Below are positions 1 through 7,940 of a stretch of DNA of 64,000 nt, piece by piece. Both the position numbers and the translations under genes were made by a program. The stretch comes from SZUA-430 sp964647355 (GTDB lineage Bacteria; Pseudomonadota; Alphaproteobacteria; Micropepsales; Micropepsaceae): the NCBI GenBank assembly GCA_964647355.1, contig CAZYGK010000001.1:62001-126000 (forward strand). Direction: 5' to 3'. The first letter of the stretch is position 1. Every line of letters begins with the position of its first letter. The notes under the pieces were generated by a model. That model was not told where the DNA came from and made no database searches. It saw only the letters and a list, made by a program, of their open reading frames with translations.

Positions 1-602
1 TTGTTCATGACCGTTCGCACTTCCGCCGATACGTCCTCAGTTTTCGCATAGACGACCGGGCCGAAGAGTATGTTGAGCGCTGTTGTTGCGGTGGAGCTAG
101 CGGGCAACTTCAACACGATGGCAACGCGCGTGTCGCTGGTCCCACCGAATGCGCGCCACATCGAAAGCCGGCCAACGTCGTTTTCCTTTGTGTCGTGCTC
201 TGTTAAAGATGCAACGAAGATATTTAACCCCAAATTCCCGTGCCGCCACCATCCGTTGAAGTTGCTGAACGCTTTTTGGGCGACGCCTGGAGCCACGCCA
301 TCAACTACGCGTAGGAACTCATTCCAATTTCGTTCATCACCAAAGAACTGCCGTAAAAGCTCATACCCATGTACGACCTCGCTGTAGTCGGCCATACACT
401 TGGCGTTGCGCATCCACATCCGCTTTCCGCGCAGAATTTTTATTGCAGCATCGGCCGATGTGTAGTGAGCAAACCTGACGCCAGTGGCTGCTTGCGAGAA
501 GGCGACACCTTGGCGATCGAACATCGCCCGCCGCTCTCTTGATGCAGACGGCATGAACACCTCGTTCAGTCGCACTGTCTGCTGAAACTCCTCGTCGGTC
601 AT
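1..602 (-). CDS. DUF2971-like protein, 3' end beyond window
   Basis: I translated this minus-strand frame by hand; it runs off the left edge, so about 200 codons are visible and the stop is missing. The start ATG is at 602-600, 18 bases after the E1 gene stop, with a weak GAGG upstream. Near residue 45 the protein reads HYTSADAAIKIL, then RMWMRNAKCMADYSEV. This resembles the opening of DUF2971 proteins (a Tyr-containing strand, a helix ending in IL, then a W-N-x-D-x-E motif). DUF2971 proteins have no agreed biochemical role and are often found in defence islands. Its position directly behind a ubiquitin-like conjugation operon on the same strand suggests co-transcription and makes it a candidate effector or target of that system. 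The family call is from motif memory and could be wrong. Confidence 0.6.
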   Translation of the reverse strand, partial: MTDEEFQQTVRLNEVFMPSASRERRAMFDRQGVAFSQAATGVRFAHYTSADAAIKILRGKRMWMRNAKCMADYSEVVHGYELLRQFFGDERNWNEFLRVVDGVAPGVAQKAFSNFNGWWRHGNLGLNIFVASLTEHDTKENDVGRLSMWRAFGGTSDTRVAIVLKLPASSTATTALNILFGPVVYAKTEDVSAEVRTVMN

Positions 603-620
603 GCGCGCCTCACATTCAAA

Positions 621-1457
621 CTACTGCTTGAGTCCGACCCTGAGCTTGGTCAAATCGAAAAACTGATCACCAATGCCGTCAGTATTGTAGTGTGAGCAAG
701 GCGCGCCTGTGAGATTGTGGCGGGGTTGTTGGCTCGATGTCACCAGTTGCTTATTTCCCTCAAGCTCGAGCCACACATATGATTCTTCAAAAGGGCACCA
801 CGGCGCTATCAGTTTGACGAACATGCCGATCGCCAGGGACGCGAGCGTTCCATTGGTCCATACGACTTGCGGGTTGATACCAGCATCTCCGTACTTGTTT
901 TCCTCTTGGCTGAGTCGTTCAGAGGTCAGAAAACCCAGGCACCGCATGCACGGACCGCCCGGTCGCGTCATAATCATTTGGCCGGCGATCGCGTAAGCAC
1001 CGTTCGTCAGCTTTGTGATGTCCATGCCAATATCGATGTACGGAATGCAGAAGCGGCGGGCGGCACTCTCCAAGTACTCGCGCTGCCTGTACCCATCCAC
1101 GCATCCAAAGAGCACGTGCGCGTCGCGCACCAGCTCACTTACGTCCTGCCACTTGTTCTCGCTGGTCGTGACCAACGCCCACGGCCGAATGGCGTGAATG
1201 AGCCGCTCCAATATCTTTACCTTGGGCGTCGCATTAGGGATGTCGGCCTGAGTGGCGCCGATCAGTCGATTGAGATTGCTCGACTCAATCTTCTGCGGGT
1301 CCATGAGCCGGAAATTACCAACGCCGAGATGAGCAAGTTGCTGCGCAATGTGTGAGCCGCCGCCACCCAACCCGACGATTGCCACGCGGGCATCGCGAAG
1401 TGCACTTTCTGAATTCGGTCCAAGGAAACTCTGGCGGCTGAAATCGTCTTTGCTCAT
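621..1457 (-). CDS. E1-like (ThiF/MoeB family) ubiquitin-activating protein
   Basis: A 278-residue adenylating enzyme expected to activate the C-terminus of the small ubiquitin-like protein encoded upstream. The nucleotide-binding loop VGLGGGGSH lies at residues 28-36, followed by an acidic residue in LMDPQ (D53) and the NLNR motif near 61-64, all in ThiF/E1 order. A CMRC pair further on is a likely zinc site, with a later PCSHYN. I chose the ATG at 1457 because it overlaps the JAB gene stop as ATGA, giving translational coupling. An upstream in-frame start would add a basic stretch that looks non-native. The gene is third in the coupled series after the E2-like and JAB genes. The catalytic cysteine cannot be assigned from sequence alone. 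Confidence 0.88.
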   Translation of the reverse strand: MSKDDFSRQSFLGPNSESALRDARVAIVGLGGGGSHIAQQLAHLGVGNFRLMDPQKIESSNLNRLIGATQADIPNATPKVKILERLIHAIRPWALVTTSENKWQDVSELVRDAHVLFGCVDGYRQREYLESAARRFCIPYIDIGMDITKLTNGAYAIAGQMIMTRPGGPCMRCLGFLTSERLSQEENKYGDAGINPQVVWTNGTLASLAIGMFVKLIAPWCPFEESYVWLELEGNKQLVTSSQQPRHNLTGAPCSHYNTDGIGDQFFDLTKLRVGLKQ

Positions 1458-1981
1458 GCGAAGAAGTCTGTGCTGCCGTCTTTGGCGGCGTGAGTGACCT
1501 TCATGTGGCGTCCAATGACGTTGAACTCGGTAATCGGTTGGAATCCGCTTGGAGAAATCCACACACGCCCTGCCATTGCTGTGGGACTCAGCACCAGCGC
1601 CCCGTGTGGGAGCTTGGGCTGTACCTTGGGGAAGTCGGGTACAAATCGCTGTTGCTCGCGGAGGTCGACAGTCGAAAACCAGAGCCGGCCGGGAAGCATG
1701 TGCATGTGTACGTGGAACATGCCGAAGGGCTTAAGGAGCGCGACTTCTAGTGCACGCCGCAGTGCCTCCTGACCGAGAACCGCGCCCATTGTTTGATCGT
1801 TGATGTAGTCGTTGTCGCGAACGGGGAAGTACTCGGTCGCAATGATAACCAAATTTTCTTGGCCGGCAGCAGCGCGGGCGGCGACAAAGCCAACGCGCTC
1901 ATGCGCAAACGGGTGTGGTCGCACGAGGTCCGAGCGAACATCTTCGAGAAACCGGTCACTTGCTCGAAAAACAATGTTCAT
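1454..1981 (-). CDS. JAB/JAMM-type metalloprotease (deubiquitinase-like)
   Basis: A 175-residue protein with the elements of a JAMM zinc isopeptidase: E28 in AHERVGF, histidines at 90, 92 and 94 in HVHMHMLPG, S103 and D106 in FSTVD. The second His to Ser distance is one residue longer than in the usual HxHPx6SxxD pattern, so the metal site may be slightly unusual. In prokaryotic Ubl operons this enzyme trims the Ubl C-terminus or removes it from targets, and that is the likely role here. Start and stop overlap both neighbours as ATGA (with the E2-like gene at 1978-1981 and with E1 at 1454-1457), so the genes are translated together. Confidence 0.82.
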   Translation of the reverse strand: MNIVFRASDRFLEDVRSDLVRPHPFAHERVGFVAARAAAGQENLVIIATEYFPVRDNDYINDQTMGAVLGQEALRRALEVALLKPFGMFHVHMHMLPGRLWFSTVDLREQQRFVPDFPKVQPKLPHGALVLSPTAMAGRVWISPSGFQPITEFNVIGRHMKVTHAAKDGSTDFFA

Positions 1982-2331
1982 GCCGCGCTCTTCTTGTTAA
2001 GTGGAGCAAGGTGTGCAGCAAGCACCTCGATGGGAGGCAAGTTTGCCGGAACGTCGCGCCAAGAGAACGTTTGCCATGACCGTCCGAGTAGGAACGCGGT
2101 CTCGTGATAGTTAAGCCCCGTACCCACCTGTTCGGCGAGATATAACTTCGTTGGGTATGTCGGGTTGTCGTGATTGAGACACAGGACAGCGTCCACCCTG
2201 CGCTCAGCCCCGTCTACCAAGATGCGCAGGCCGGGCATAAGAATGAGATGGCGCCAACCGTCGATGTGGAATGACGCCTTCTCTTCACAAAGTGCGCTGA
2301 TCGCGTCGATTTGTGGCTCGCTCGGGGTCAT
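1978..2331 (-). CDS. E2-like protein of the ubiquitin-like operon
   Basis: A 117-residue protein between the Ubl and JAB genes. Position, size and an alpha/beta pattern with HDNPTYPTKLYL (residues 54-65) suggest a prokaryotic E2-like conjugating protein. It has only two cysteines, C15 and C51. C51, just before the HDNP segment, is the better candidate for the thioester residue. No canonical HPN triad is visible. The start codon shares a base with the Ubl stop (TAATG), a coupled junction. The call rests more on gene order (Ubl, E2, JAB, E1 is a known order in bacterial Ubl systems) than on a motif; an E2-fold protein without catalytic activity is possible. Confidence 0.65.
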   Translation of the reverse strand: MTPSEPQIDAISALCEEKASFHIDGWRHLILMPGLRILVDGAERRVDAVLCLNHDNPTYPTKLYLAEQVGTGLNYHETAFLLGRSWQTFSWRDVPANLPPIEVLAAHLAPLNKKSAA

Positions 2332-2594
2332 TATGATGAGCCACCTGTGCGCGCGTGGCTCATGAACTTCTGATGCGCATGCACCGGAGTTTGCCCGGTG
2401 TCATCCAGGTCCTTGAGCCCCTGGGGCGTGATTTCAGCGAGTACCTTCGCCGGATCGACGCCTGTCGCCGCTTTGAGGTCGCTTACGAGCCACTTACCCG
2501 GGCGAACTTGGTGCTTCACGCCATCCACCTCTATCTCTACTGTGTTTTGGCCCTGGTTCGCTCCAGGGCTTTCCTTCAGGGAGTCGCTAGACAT
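2331..2594 (-). CDS. Small ubiquitin-like modifier (multiubiquitin-type domain)
   Basis: An 87-residue protein. After a polar N-terminus it has one compact beta-grasp-like segment (TVEIEVDGVKHQVRPGKW, then SDLKAATGVDP) typical of the multiubiquitin family seen in bacterial E1-E2-JAB operons. The C-terminus is ARTGGSS: a di-glycine followed by two residues. This is what a precursor needing trimming by the neighbouring JAB enzyme would look like. The start is decided by a perfect GGAGG six bases upstream of the ATG at 2594. It is the first gene of the operon and probably the most strongly translated. There is a single Ubl domain, unlike the two-domain modifier of the described Bil systems. Confidence 0.82.
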   Translation of the reverse strand: MSSDSLKESPGANQGQNTVEIEVDGVKHQVRPGKWLVSDLKAATGVDPAKVLAEITPQGLKDLDDTGQTPVHAHQKFMSHARTGGSS

Positions 2595-2720
2595 TTGTAC
2601 CTCCGGTACGCTTGTTAACTATTTTCAATGATCAAAGAAAACCTGAGAATCAATGGGATTTTCTCCATATAGTTTCTATATAGGTATAAGAAATATCCCT
2701 GTCAAGAGGTAGCTTGAGGA
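2595..2720. promoter_or_regulatory. Divergent promoter region with palindrome
   Basis: This 126-base AT-rich spacer separates the leftward Ubl operon from the rightward WYL regulator. It contains ATATAG-TTT-CTATAT at 2666-2680, a perfect 6-bp inverted repeat that also provides -10-like sequence. It is a reasonable operator for the adjacent regulator, because BrxR/CapW-type WYL proteins usually repress the defence operon next to them. No operator consensus is known for this member, so binding is an inference. Confidence 0.45.
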
Positions 2721-3647
2721 ATGGCCGAAAACACCGATCTGACCTGGGGGCAACAGCAACGCTTTGAGTTCCTGGAATGGCGTGTCTATTGGACCGGCAG
2801 GGTCAATCGCCGCGATCTGGAAACAGAGTTTTCGATCTCAACGCCACAGGCCTCGATCGACTTGCGGAACTACCAAGAGGCAGCGCCCAAAAACATCGAC
2901 TACAGCTCGACCGAGAAGACATACCTGCCAACACAGAACTTCCGACCAAAGTTCTTGGCGCTCTCGCCGCAACGCTACCTGCTTCAACTGCACGCGATCA
3001 CGACCGGCGCTATCCGCAAAGAAGATACCTGGTTCGACGAGCTGCCCACAGCAGATGTTGTACCAACGATTCTTCGAGGGCCGGAGGCGTACACGTTGCG
3101 CGCTGTCGTTCGCTCAATCGAGAACCAAGAAGCGCTGCCCATCAACTATCTGTCTTTGACAAAACGGAGTCAGCGAACAATTTGTCCGCATTCATTGGCA
3201 TTTGATGGATCACGCTGGCATGTGCGCGCATGGTCCGTCGAACGAGAGGAGTTTCGTGATTTCGTCCTGGCACGAATACTCTCCGTCTCGAAGCCAACTG
3301 CGGTCTCAACGGCGAACCCAGTCGATGACGTTGAGTGGAATACACAGATCAAGCTGCGCCTTATCGCTCACCCTGAACTATCTGACGAGGAACGCGAAGC
3401 TGTTCAACATGACTACCGACTGAAGGATGGAGCGCTTGAGATCGAGATGCGCATTGCGCTCGCATTTTACTTCGTACGCCGGCACTACCTTGATCTCCGC
3501 GATGGTCAGATCCCTCCGGAGCGCTCGCAACTATTTCTAAGCAACTATGACGAATATGTGGCTGCGACCCGCAGAGCGAAGGAAGAATCTCGTCAGCGAA
3601 TGCTAGAGCGGAAGCAGAGTGGGGAGTTGCACTCAAGATCGACGTAA
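2721..3647 (+). CDS. WYL-domain transcriptional regulator (BrxR/CapW-like)
   Basis: A 308-residue protein. Residues 1-60 form a winged helix-turn-helix (FLEWRVYWTGRVNRRDLE, then STPQASIDLRNY). The middle holds a WYL domain (INYLSLTKRSQRTICPHSL and SRWHVRAW), with a C-terminal extension rich in charged residues. Length and layout match BrxR/CapW-type regulators, which sit divergently beside phage-defence operons and repress them until an infection signal binds the WYL domain. Here it is divergent from the Ubl operon across a 126-base spacer holding a palindrome. Regulation of that operon is inferred from position. Confidence 0.8.
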   Translation: MAENTDLTWGQQQRFEFLEWRVYWTGRVNRRDLETEFSISTPQASIDLRNYQEAAPKNIDYSSTEKTYLPTQNFRPKFLALSPQRYLLQLHAITTGAIRKEDTWFDELPTADVVPTILRGPEAYTLRAVVRSIENQEALPINYLSLTKRSQRTICPHSLAFDGSRWHVRAWSVEREEFRDFVLARILSVSKPTAVSTANPVDDVEWNTQIKLRLIAHPELSDEEREAVQHDYRLKDGALEIEMRIALAFYFVRRHYLDLRDGQIPPERSQLFLSNYDEYVAATRRAKEESRQRMLERKQSGELHSRST

Positions 3648-3662
3648 GCGGTTGGCTGCCTC

Positions 3663-3861
3663 TTAGTTCTGCTTTTGGTAGACCAGAGACGATAGCTCCA
3701 AACCGCCCTTCGCATATCGCCGGCGCCACTTGTAGGTAGCGGTCCGACCAACCCCGAACTCTCGGGCAAGATCCGCGGCATTCTTCGACCAACATGCGTT
3801 GCACCGCAACCGCCTTCTTCGCCTGGCTCACCACATAACCAGCTCTTCGAGACCTCTTCAT
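3663..3861 (-). pseudogene. Transposase N-terminal relic (helix-turn-helix, IS481/IS630-like)
   Basis: On the minus strand one frame reads VSQAKKAVAVQRMLVEE. After a frame change it reads ADLAREFGVGRTATYKWRRR, then YAKGGLEL, and stops at 3663. This is the helix-turn-helix head of an IS481- or IS630-type transposase, broken by a frameshift and lacking its catalytic part. It lies between the WYL regulator and the next small gene. The remaining bases to 4060 show nothing I can identify. Confidence 0.45.
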
Positions 3862-4060
3862 TCTCAGCTCTCCTCTTGAGAACTGTCGCCATTATCTGTG
3901 TCTCAAAACCGGGCTCACTCCAAAGAGTCGAATCCGCTTTGCCGGGGACGGTGGTTCTTTGTTGTGGCTTCAGCACCTGCCTGCGGCACGATGTGACGCG
4001 CAAAACGGGTTTGCAACAACGCCCCTTTAGGCGGCGGGGACGATAGGTCACGCTAGTGCG

Positions 4061-4270
4061 ATGTCATCGCCTAACATTCAGCCGTTTGTCAGTGCTTGGA
4101 AAGACGCGTACGGAGAAGGACTCTCACCAGAAGAAGCCAAAGCGGAACTCGATCGGCTGCGCCACCTGTTCACTGAGCTCGCAAAAATGGCGAGCACTTC
4201 TTTTATTTTGAAAGAGATTGAGATGGTGGATGATCATCACCACGGGGACTTGGGGACTTCGGGGACTTAG
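4061..4270 (+). CDS. Small hypothetical protein, paralogue of the 5355 gene
   Basis: A 69-residue protein sharing the pattern F-x-x-AWK-x-x-GE-x-LSPEE-x-x-AEL-x-RL-x-H-x-FTELAKM with the protein starting at 5355. Both look like short helical proteins of unknown role. The last residues here (GDLGTSGT) are encoded by the start of a duplicated recombinase fragment, so the native C-terminus has been replaced. This makes it a truncated or hybrid copy. I do not recognise a family. Confidence 0.5.
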   Translation: MSSPNIQPFVSAWKDAYGEGLSPEEAKAELDRLRHLFTELAKMASTSFILKEIEMVDDHHHGDLGTSGT

Positions 4271-4401
4271 CACGGGATCGCCGCTTTGGCTTTTGTATCG
4301 GATCGAAGTGCTCACGCAATTTCAGTATTGCATCGATCACGTCACGCGTTTCTTCGTCTTCATTCATGAAGAAGGTTCGAACGTCCTCTACAACTGCCCG
4401 C
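4246..4401 (-). pseudogene. Detached 3' end of a large serine recombinase (direct repeat copy A)
   Basis: About 155 bases nearly identical to 6001-6156, the 3' end of the intact recombinase gene. Translated on the minus strand it gives AVVEDVRTFFMNEDEETRDV and the basic tail KPKRRSRAKSPKSPSP. The similarity ends abruptly after the AVVEDV codons at about 4401. It is a relic of a second recombinase copy, or the product of recombination between tandem copies, and it forms a direct repeat around the NYN gene segment. Confidence 0.8.
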
Positions 4402-4442
4402 CCCGGAAGTAATACCTCGCATTTAGGCGCCTTGACGAAAAA

Positions 4443-4466
4443 AAAACGACTCTGTTGAGTCGTTTT
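4443..4466. terminator. Bidirectional intrinsic terminator
   Basis: A perfect 10-bp stem AAAACGACTC / GAGTCGTTTT with a TGTT loop, preceded by a run of A residues. Because of the A and T tracts it can work in both directions. It lies between the recombinase relic and the NYN gene. Confidence 0.7.
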
Positions 4467-4622
4467 AGATAGCAATCCGTACACTGATAATGCCCACCGG
4501 CATGGTTTGACCGCACTGAGGAATGGTGTATAGTGTAACTACGAAAGTCACCGGCGCCTGTCTTCATCGGCAGTGTGCCGGTTTTCGTTTTTGGTGTGCT
4601 ATAGTTCTCTCCAAGATCTTCT

Positions 4623-5285
4623 ATGGCGGAGCGAGTTGACGTGTTTATTGACGGTGGGAATTTCCACCACCTGGTTCTAAAAAAGCTCCGCATTGCGGAC
4701 GTTGATTTCGACTTCTCACTCTTCGCAGAATTCTTGGCGAATGGCCGATCTCTCGAAAGGAAAATATTCTACACCGGTACTGTCCGTGAGAGAGAGGGCG
4801 ACGAACGCAGCAGGGCTGCAATGTCACGACAAACACGCTTTCTAACCCAGCTTTCTAAGACTGGGTGGACGCTTGAGCTCAGCAAATTGCGTAGAAGGAC
4901 AGAGTCAGTTCCCATCGATGACCGGGTCGAAAATTATCAAGCGTTGAGGAAGGTTGGGATCAAAGAAATTCGCTACGTTCGTGACAGGGAGAAGGGCGTG
5001 GATGTAAAAATCGCAGCCGATCTGATTATGGGCGCGATTGAAGATCGCTATGACACTGCCATACTTGTGAGTTCAGACGCTGACCTCTTGCCGGCGATCT
5101 CGTGTGTCAGGGGTCATTTCAAAAAGAAAATTGAGTACGTCGGCTTTTCGATACTGGACGAGAGAATGCCAGAAAATAGCACGCGCCCATTATTATCGAT
5201 GATATCAAAAACGGACAGACAACGATCGTTGATTGAATCTGATGTACGAGTTTTTGCGCGCGATCAGAAGGAGCTTGGTGTGTAA
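4623..5285 (+). CDS. NYN/PIN-like domain protein (LabA/DUF88 family RNase)
   Basis: A 220-residue single-domain protein with the acidic residues of NYN nucleases: D10 and N13 in VFIDGGN, D127 in EKGVDVK, D133 in AADL, and D152/D154 in SSDADLLP. NYN proteins are PIN-fold, metal-dependent RNases or RNA-processing factors in the cytoplasm. It lies between the two copies of the recombinase 3' end with two small genes of unknown function, which suggests cargo carried by a mobile segment. There is no clear Shine-Dalgarno before the ATG. Whether it is a defence RNase is open. Confidence 0.85.
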   Translation: MAERVDVFIDGGNFHHLVLKKLRIADVDFDFSLFAEFLANGRSLERKIFYTGTVREREGDERSRAAMSRQTRFLTQLSKTGWTLELSKLRRRTESVPIDDRVENYQALRKVGIKEIRYVRDREKGVDVKIAADLIMGAIEDRYDTAILVSSDADLLPAISCVRGHFKKKIEYVGFSILDERMPENSTRPLLSMISKTDRQRSLIESDVRVFARDQKELGV

Positions 5286-5354
5286 GCAGCTCCAACACGT
5301 GCGAGCAGTTGCGCTCCTTGCGGGATGTGCGGAGTAGGGCAAGATGTTTTTCCT

Positions 5355-5588
5355 ATGACAAAAAAGCCCAACGATAACGTCCAGAGATTCATTAACGCAT
5401 GGAAGAAAGAGTTTGGAGAGGAACTTTCACCCGAGGAAGGCAGGGCAGAGCTCAATCGGCTCTGTCACTTCTTCACCGAACTCGCGAAGATGGAGTCCGC
5501 TGCTGAGATCAAAAAGGAGATTGAGGAGAGAGGGGACCGTCGTGAAGTCGTAATGGAAGATGGGAGGTTGTTGTCAGGTTTAGACTAG
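5355..5588 (+). CDS. Small hypothetical protein, full-length paralogue
   Basis: A 77-residue, highly charged helical protein starting MTKKPNDNV at 5355, preferred over an upstream ATG that would add an unrelated stretch. It shares the LSPEE / AEL / FTELAKM pattern with the truncated copy at 4061 and continues with AAEIKKEIEERGDRREVVME, so this is the complete form. It lies 66 bases after the NYN gene on the same strand. Function unknown; it may be a partner of the NYN protein or a recombination accessory factor. Confidence 0.6.
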   Translation: MTKKPNDNVQRFINAWKKEFGEELSPEEGRAELNRLCHFFTELAKMESAAEIKKEIEERGDRREVVMEDGRLLSGLD

Positions 5589-5633
5589 ACGCTGTCCTGC
5601 ACATGATACACTGCCAACATAACTTCAAACTAT

Positions 5634-5951
5634 ATGGAGAAATCACCGGGAGAACGTGCATCTGACAAATACGTAGAACTGGTGGCCCCTATGCGCGAGA
5701 TTCTTCTCTATCTCGCAAAACGTCATCCCGATGCATACGAGCTGTTCGGAGGTGATGACATGCACTGGCACCTCGAAGAGACGCCTTTTGACGGAACCGA
5801 GAAGGAAACGGAGCACTTCACAAAAGGTCTCCATATTCTTCGAGAGTTCGCAGAGATTGCCGCAGATATGCATGCTGGCGACCGCCAAGCACGACTAGAG
5901 AGCAAGGTGGCAGAGTTTCAAAAAGCGGTGTACGGCCTTAATGTTAAGTGA
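5634..5951 (+). CDS. Hypothetical helical protein
   Basis: A 105-residue acidic protein (MEKSPGERASDKYVELVAPM onwards), predicted mostly alpha-helical, with no membrane segment and no motif I recognise. The gene follows the previous small gene by about 45 bases and ends 14 bases before the recombinase stop on the opposite strand, a convergent arrangement. It probably belongs to the same small operon as the NYN gene. Confidence 0.6.
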   Translation: MEKSPGERASDKYVELVAPMREILLYLAKRHPDAYELFGGDDMHWHLEETPFDGTEKETEHFTKGLHILREFAEIAADMHAGDRQARLESKVAEFQKAVYGLNVK

Positions 5952-5965
5952 GTCGATGTTCGACT

Positions 5966-7621
5966 TCAGAAAGCTGTGTCATGGCCACCGGTTTGGTCAG
6001 AGGGACTTAGGGACTTCGGGGACTTAGCACGGGATCGCCGCTTTGGTTTTTGTACCGGACCGAAGTGATCACGCAATTTCAGTATTGCATCGATCACCTC
6101 CCGCGTCTCTTCGTCATCGTTCATAAAGAAGGTTCGAACGTCCTCTACAACTGCCCGCAGTTGAGGAAATTCAGCAAAATCCCAAGTCAGCGTGAATGGT
6201 TTCCTGGCTTGGATGCTCAGTTTTTTCGCCCTCAGAGTGGGGTTCGAAGCCACTGTTTTTAGAATCAGACGTTTCCGTGCGTCATCGGCACGCAAATACC
6301 AATCCACGGCGCATTTCCTGAACGAAATGAGTGCTTCAAAGGGTTCGAAGGTTGAACTGTCTCCCAGCCTTCGCTGGTTTTGAACGAGCGCTTGACGCTC
6401 GACAACAAGTGCGTTGCGGCGTTCAGTGAACTCCTCATCTGTTATGAGGCCTCGTAGCCGTAGCCCGACAAGTTCGGTTTGTTGTCGGGTGACGCTCATG
6501 ATCGTGCTGTCGAGTTGAACCTGACGCGCGCTCAACATGTCCGTGTCAGCATCATTCGTCTTCTGGAGTTCGGTGACGATCGCGTCGGCGACTTTCTGAG
6601 GGATCGTGATTCGCTTGAGGAAGTGGAGAATCTGCCTCTCCAACTCTCGCAATTCAATTGATGGCTCGGAGCATCGCACCACGCGAGAACGCGTGCAGTG
6701 GTAGTAGATATAGCGGTGCCCATGCCGGTTTGTTTTGTGTTCAGCTGTGATGTTGAGACCGCACGTGCCGCATCGGATGAGTCCCCGAAACGGAAACGAG
6801 TAGGTTTTTGGGCGAGGTAGATCATTGGGTTGAAGCAAAGCGTTGATCCGCCGTTGTTCATCGACTGTGCAGAGTGGATGGTGCTTTCCGGGAAAAGTTT
6901 CCCCACGCCACACGATGATTCCAGAGTAGAAGGGGTTGGTGAGAAGCTTGTACACTGCACTCATCGCCAGCGGTGTGCCCCCCTTTCTTTTCTTCAGGGG
7001 TGTCCGCAAGCCCCAATCGTCTCGCGCTACCGTTGCTATTTGGCGTGGCGAGTAGTCGCCGGATAACATCAGGTCGTACATTCGGCGGACAAGAGGGAAA
7101 TACACGGGGTCTGTTATGATCGTGCCGTTCTCCCGATCGTTCATGTACCCAAGGGGCGCAACATTTGGGCGCCATCCTTTCTCAAGCTTGGTGCGGTTTC
7201 CACGCTTCACATTCTCCGATAGTGCGTCGGAGTAGTACTTCGATTGCCCGAACATGATCTGCAACATGAACTTCCCCTGCGGGTTGTTCTCAAACGTGTA
7301 TGTCGCGAACTTGAGGTCTTTGATTACGCCACGATCGAGCAGATAGACGATCTGTCCGCCATCAATGGAGTTTCGCGCCAAGCGATCTGGCGCCCACGCA
7401 ATGATCCCTTCGGCTTCACCACGCTCGATCCGTTTCATCATCTCGCTAAAGAGCTGCCGTCCGGGCGCCTTCGCGCTGAACGACTCTTCAAATACGTGAG
7501 CGATCTCAATGTCGGCTGAGGCTGTAAACGTCCGCTGCAATGTGGTGAGCTGGGACTCGATAGAGAGAACCTGGCGGTCTTCGGCTTCTGACGATTTTCG
7601 GCAGTAGATGAAGTAGCGCAT
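5966..7621 (-). CDS. Large serine recombinase (integrase), copy 1
   Basis: A 551-residue recombinase. The N-terminal resolvase domain carries the nucleophile S10 in FIYCRKSSE, the arginine-rich segment WAPDRLARN and the GKFMLQI region. A recombinase domain (SAVYKLLTNPFYSGIIVWRG) follows, then a zinc ribbon (CGTCGLNI to HCTRSRVVRC) and a long coiled-coil region. It has a basic C-terminal tail. I start it at the ATG at 7621, just before FIYCRKS, since the upstream residues look like noise. The 3' end is duplicated at 4246-4401. It likely integrates or excises the surrounding element at specific att sites, which I could not locate. Confidence 0.92.
   Translation of the reverse strand: MRYFIYCRKSSEAEDRQVLSIESQLTTLQRTFTASADIEIAHVFEESFSAKAPGRQLFSEMMKRIERGEAEGIIAWAPDRLARNSIDGGQIVYLLDRGVIKDLKFATYTFENNPQGKFMLQIMFGQSKYYSDALSENVKRGNRTKLEKGWRPNVAPLGYMNDRENGTIITDPVYFPLVRRMYDLMLSGDYSPRQIATVARDDWGLRTPLKKRKGGTPLAMSAVYKLLTNPFYSGIIVWRGETFPGKHHPLCTVDEQRRINALLQPNDLPRPKTYSFPFRGLIRCGTCGLNITAEHKTNRHGHRYIYYHCTRSRVVRCSEPSIELRELERQILHFLKRITIPQKVADAIVTELQKTNDADTDMLSARQVQLDSTIMSVTRQQTELVGLRLRGLITDEEFTERRNALVVERQALVQNQRRLGDSSTFEPFEALISFRKCAVDWYLRADDARKRLILKTVASNPTLRAKKLSIQARKPFTLTWDFAEFPQLRAVVEDVRTFFMNDDEETREVIDAILKLRDHFGPVQKPKRRSRAKSPKSLSPSDQTGGHDTAF
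6001..6156. repeat. Direct repeat copy B inside the recombinase 3' end
   Basis: Counterpart of 4246-4401, nearly identical with scattered substitutions, same orientation. The two copies bracket about 1.6 kb with the NYN gene and two small genes. Homologous recombination between them would delete that segment. Confidence 0.8.
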
Positions 7622-7940
7622 ATGAAGTGGATGACTTGCTGAAACGTCCCCAACGTCCCTGAAGTCATGGAACCAGGCCATGCGCCGGAGCCGGGAACGG
7701 GCGTGGTGACGCCCGGACACCAACCGCTCACGGCGCGCGATGAGCCCGAGTTCCCTGAGAGTCGGAATCTATCGTGAATCTCTGACTTGAGCGAATCGCA
7801 GGACCACAGGAATCAGGAATCGCAAGCTAAGGCGTCAATTGTGCTTTGAAGGTGATGAGCGAGGCAGTGTCCGCGATGCGCGCGATGACCTGACATTGCG
7901 GACACTCCCAAGCGAGGTGCTGAACCCAGACAATGGGGCC
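7622..7940. other. Intergenic region between divergent recombinase and ATPase genes
   Basis: No gene supported. It holds a 7-bp hairpin, CGGGCGT-GGTG-ACGCCCG, at 7698-7715 without a T-run, so it is not an obvious terminator. Sequence next to a serine integrase start is where an attachment site could lie, but I see no diagnostic core. The reading frame of the next gene extends back to 7839, so its start could lie further left. Confidence 0.4.
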
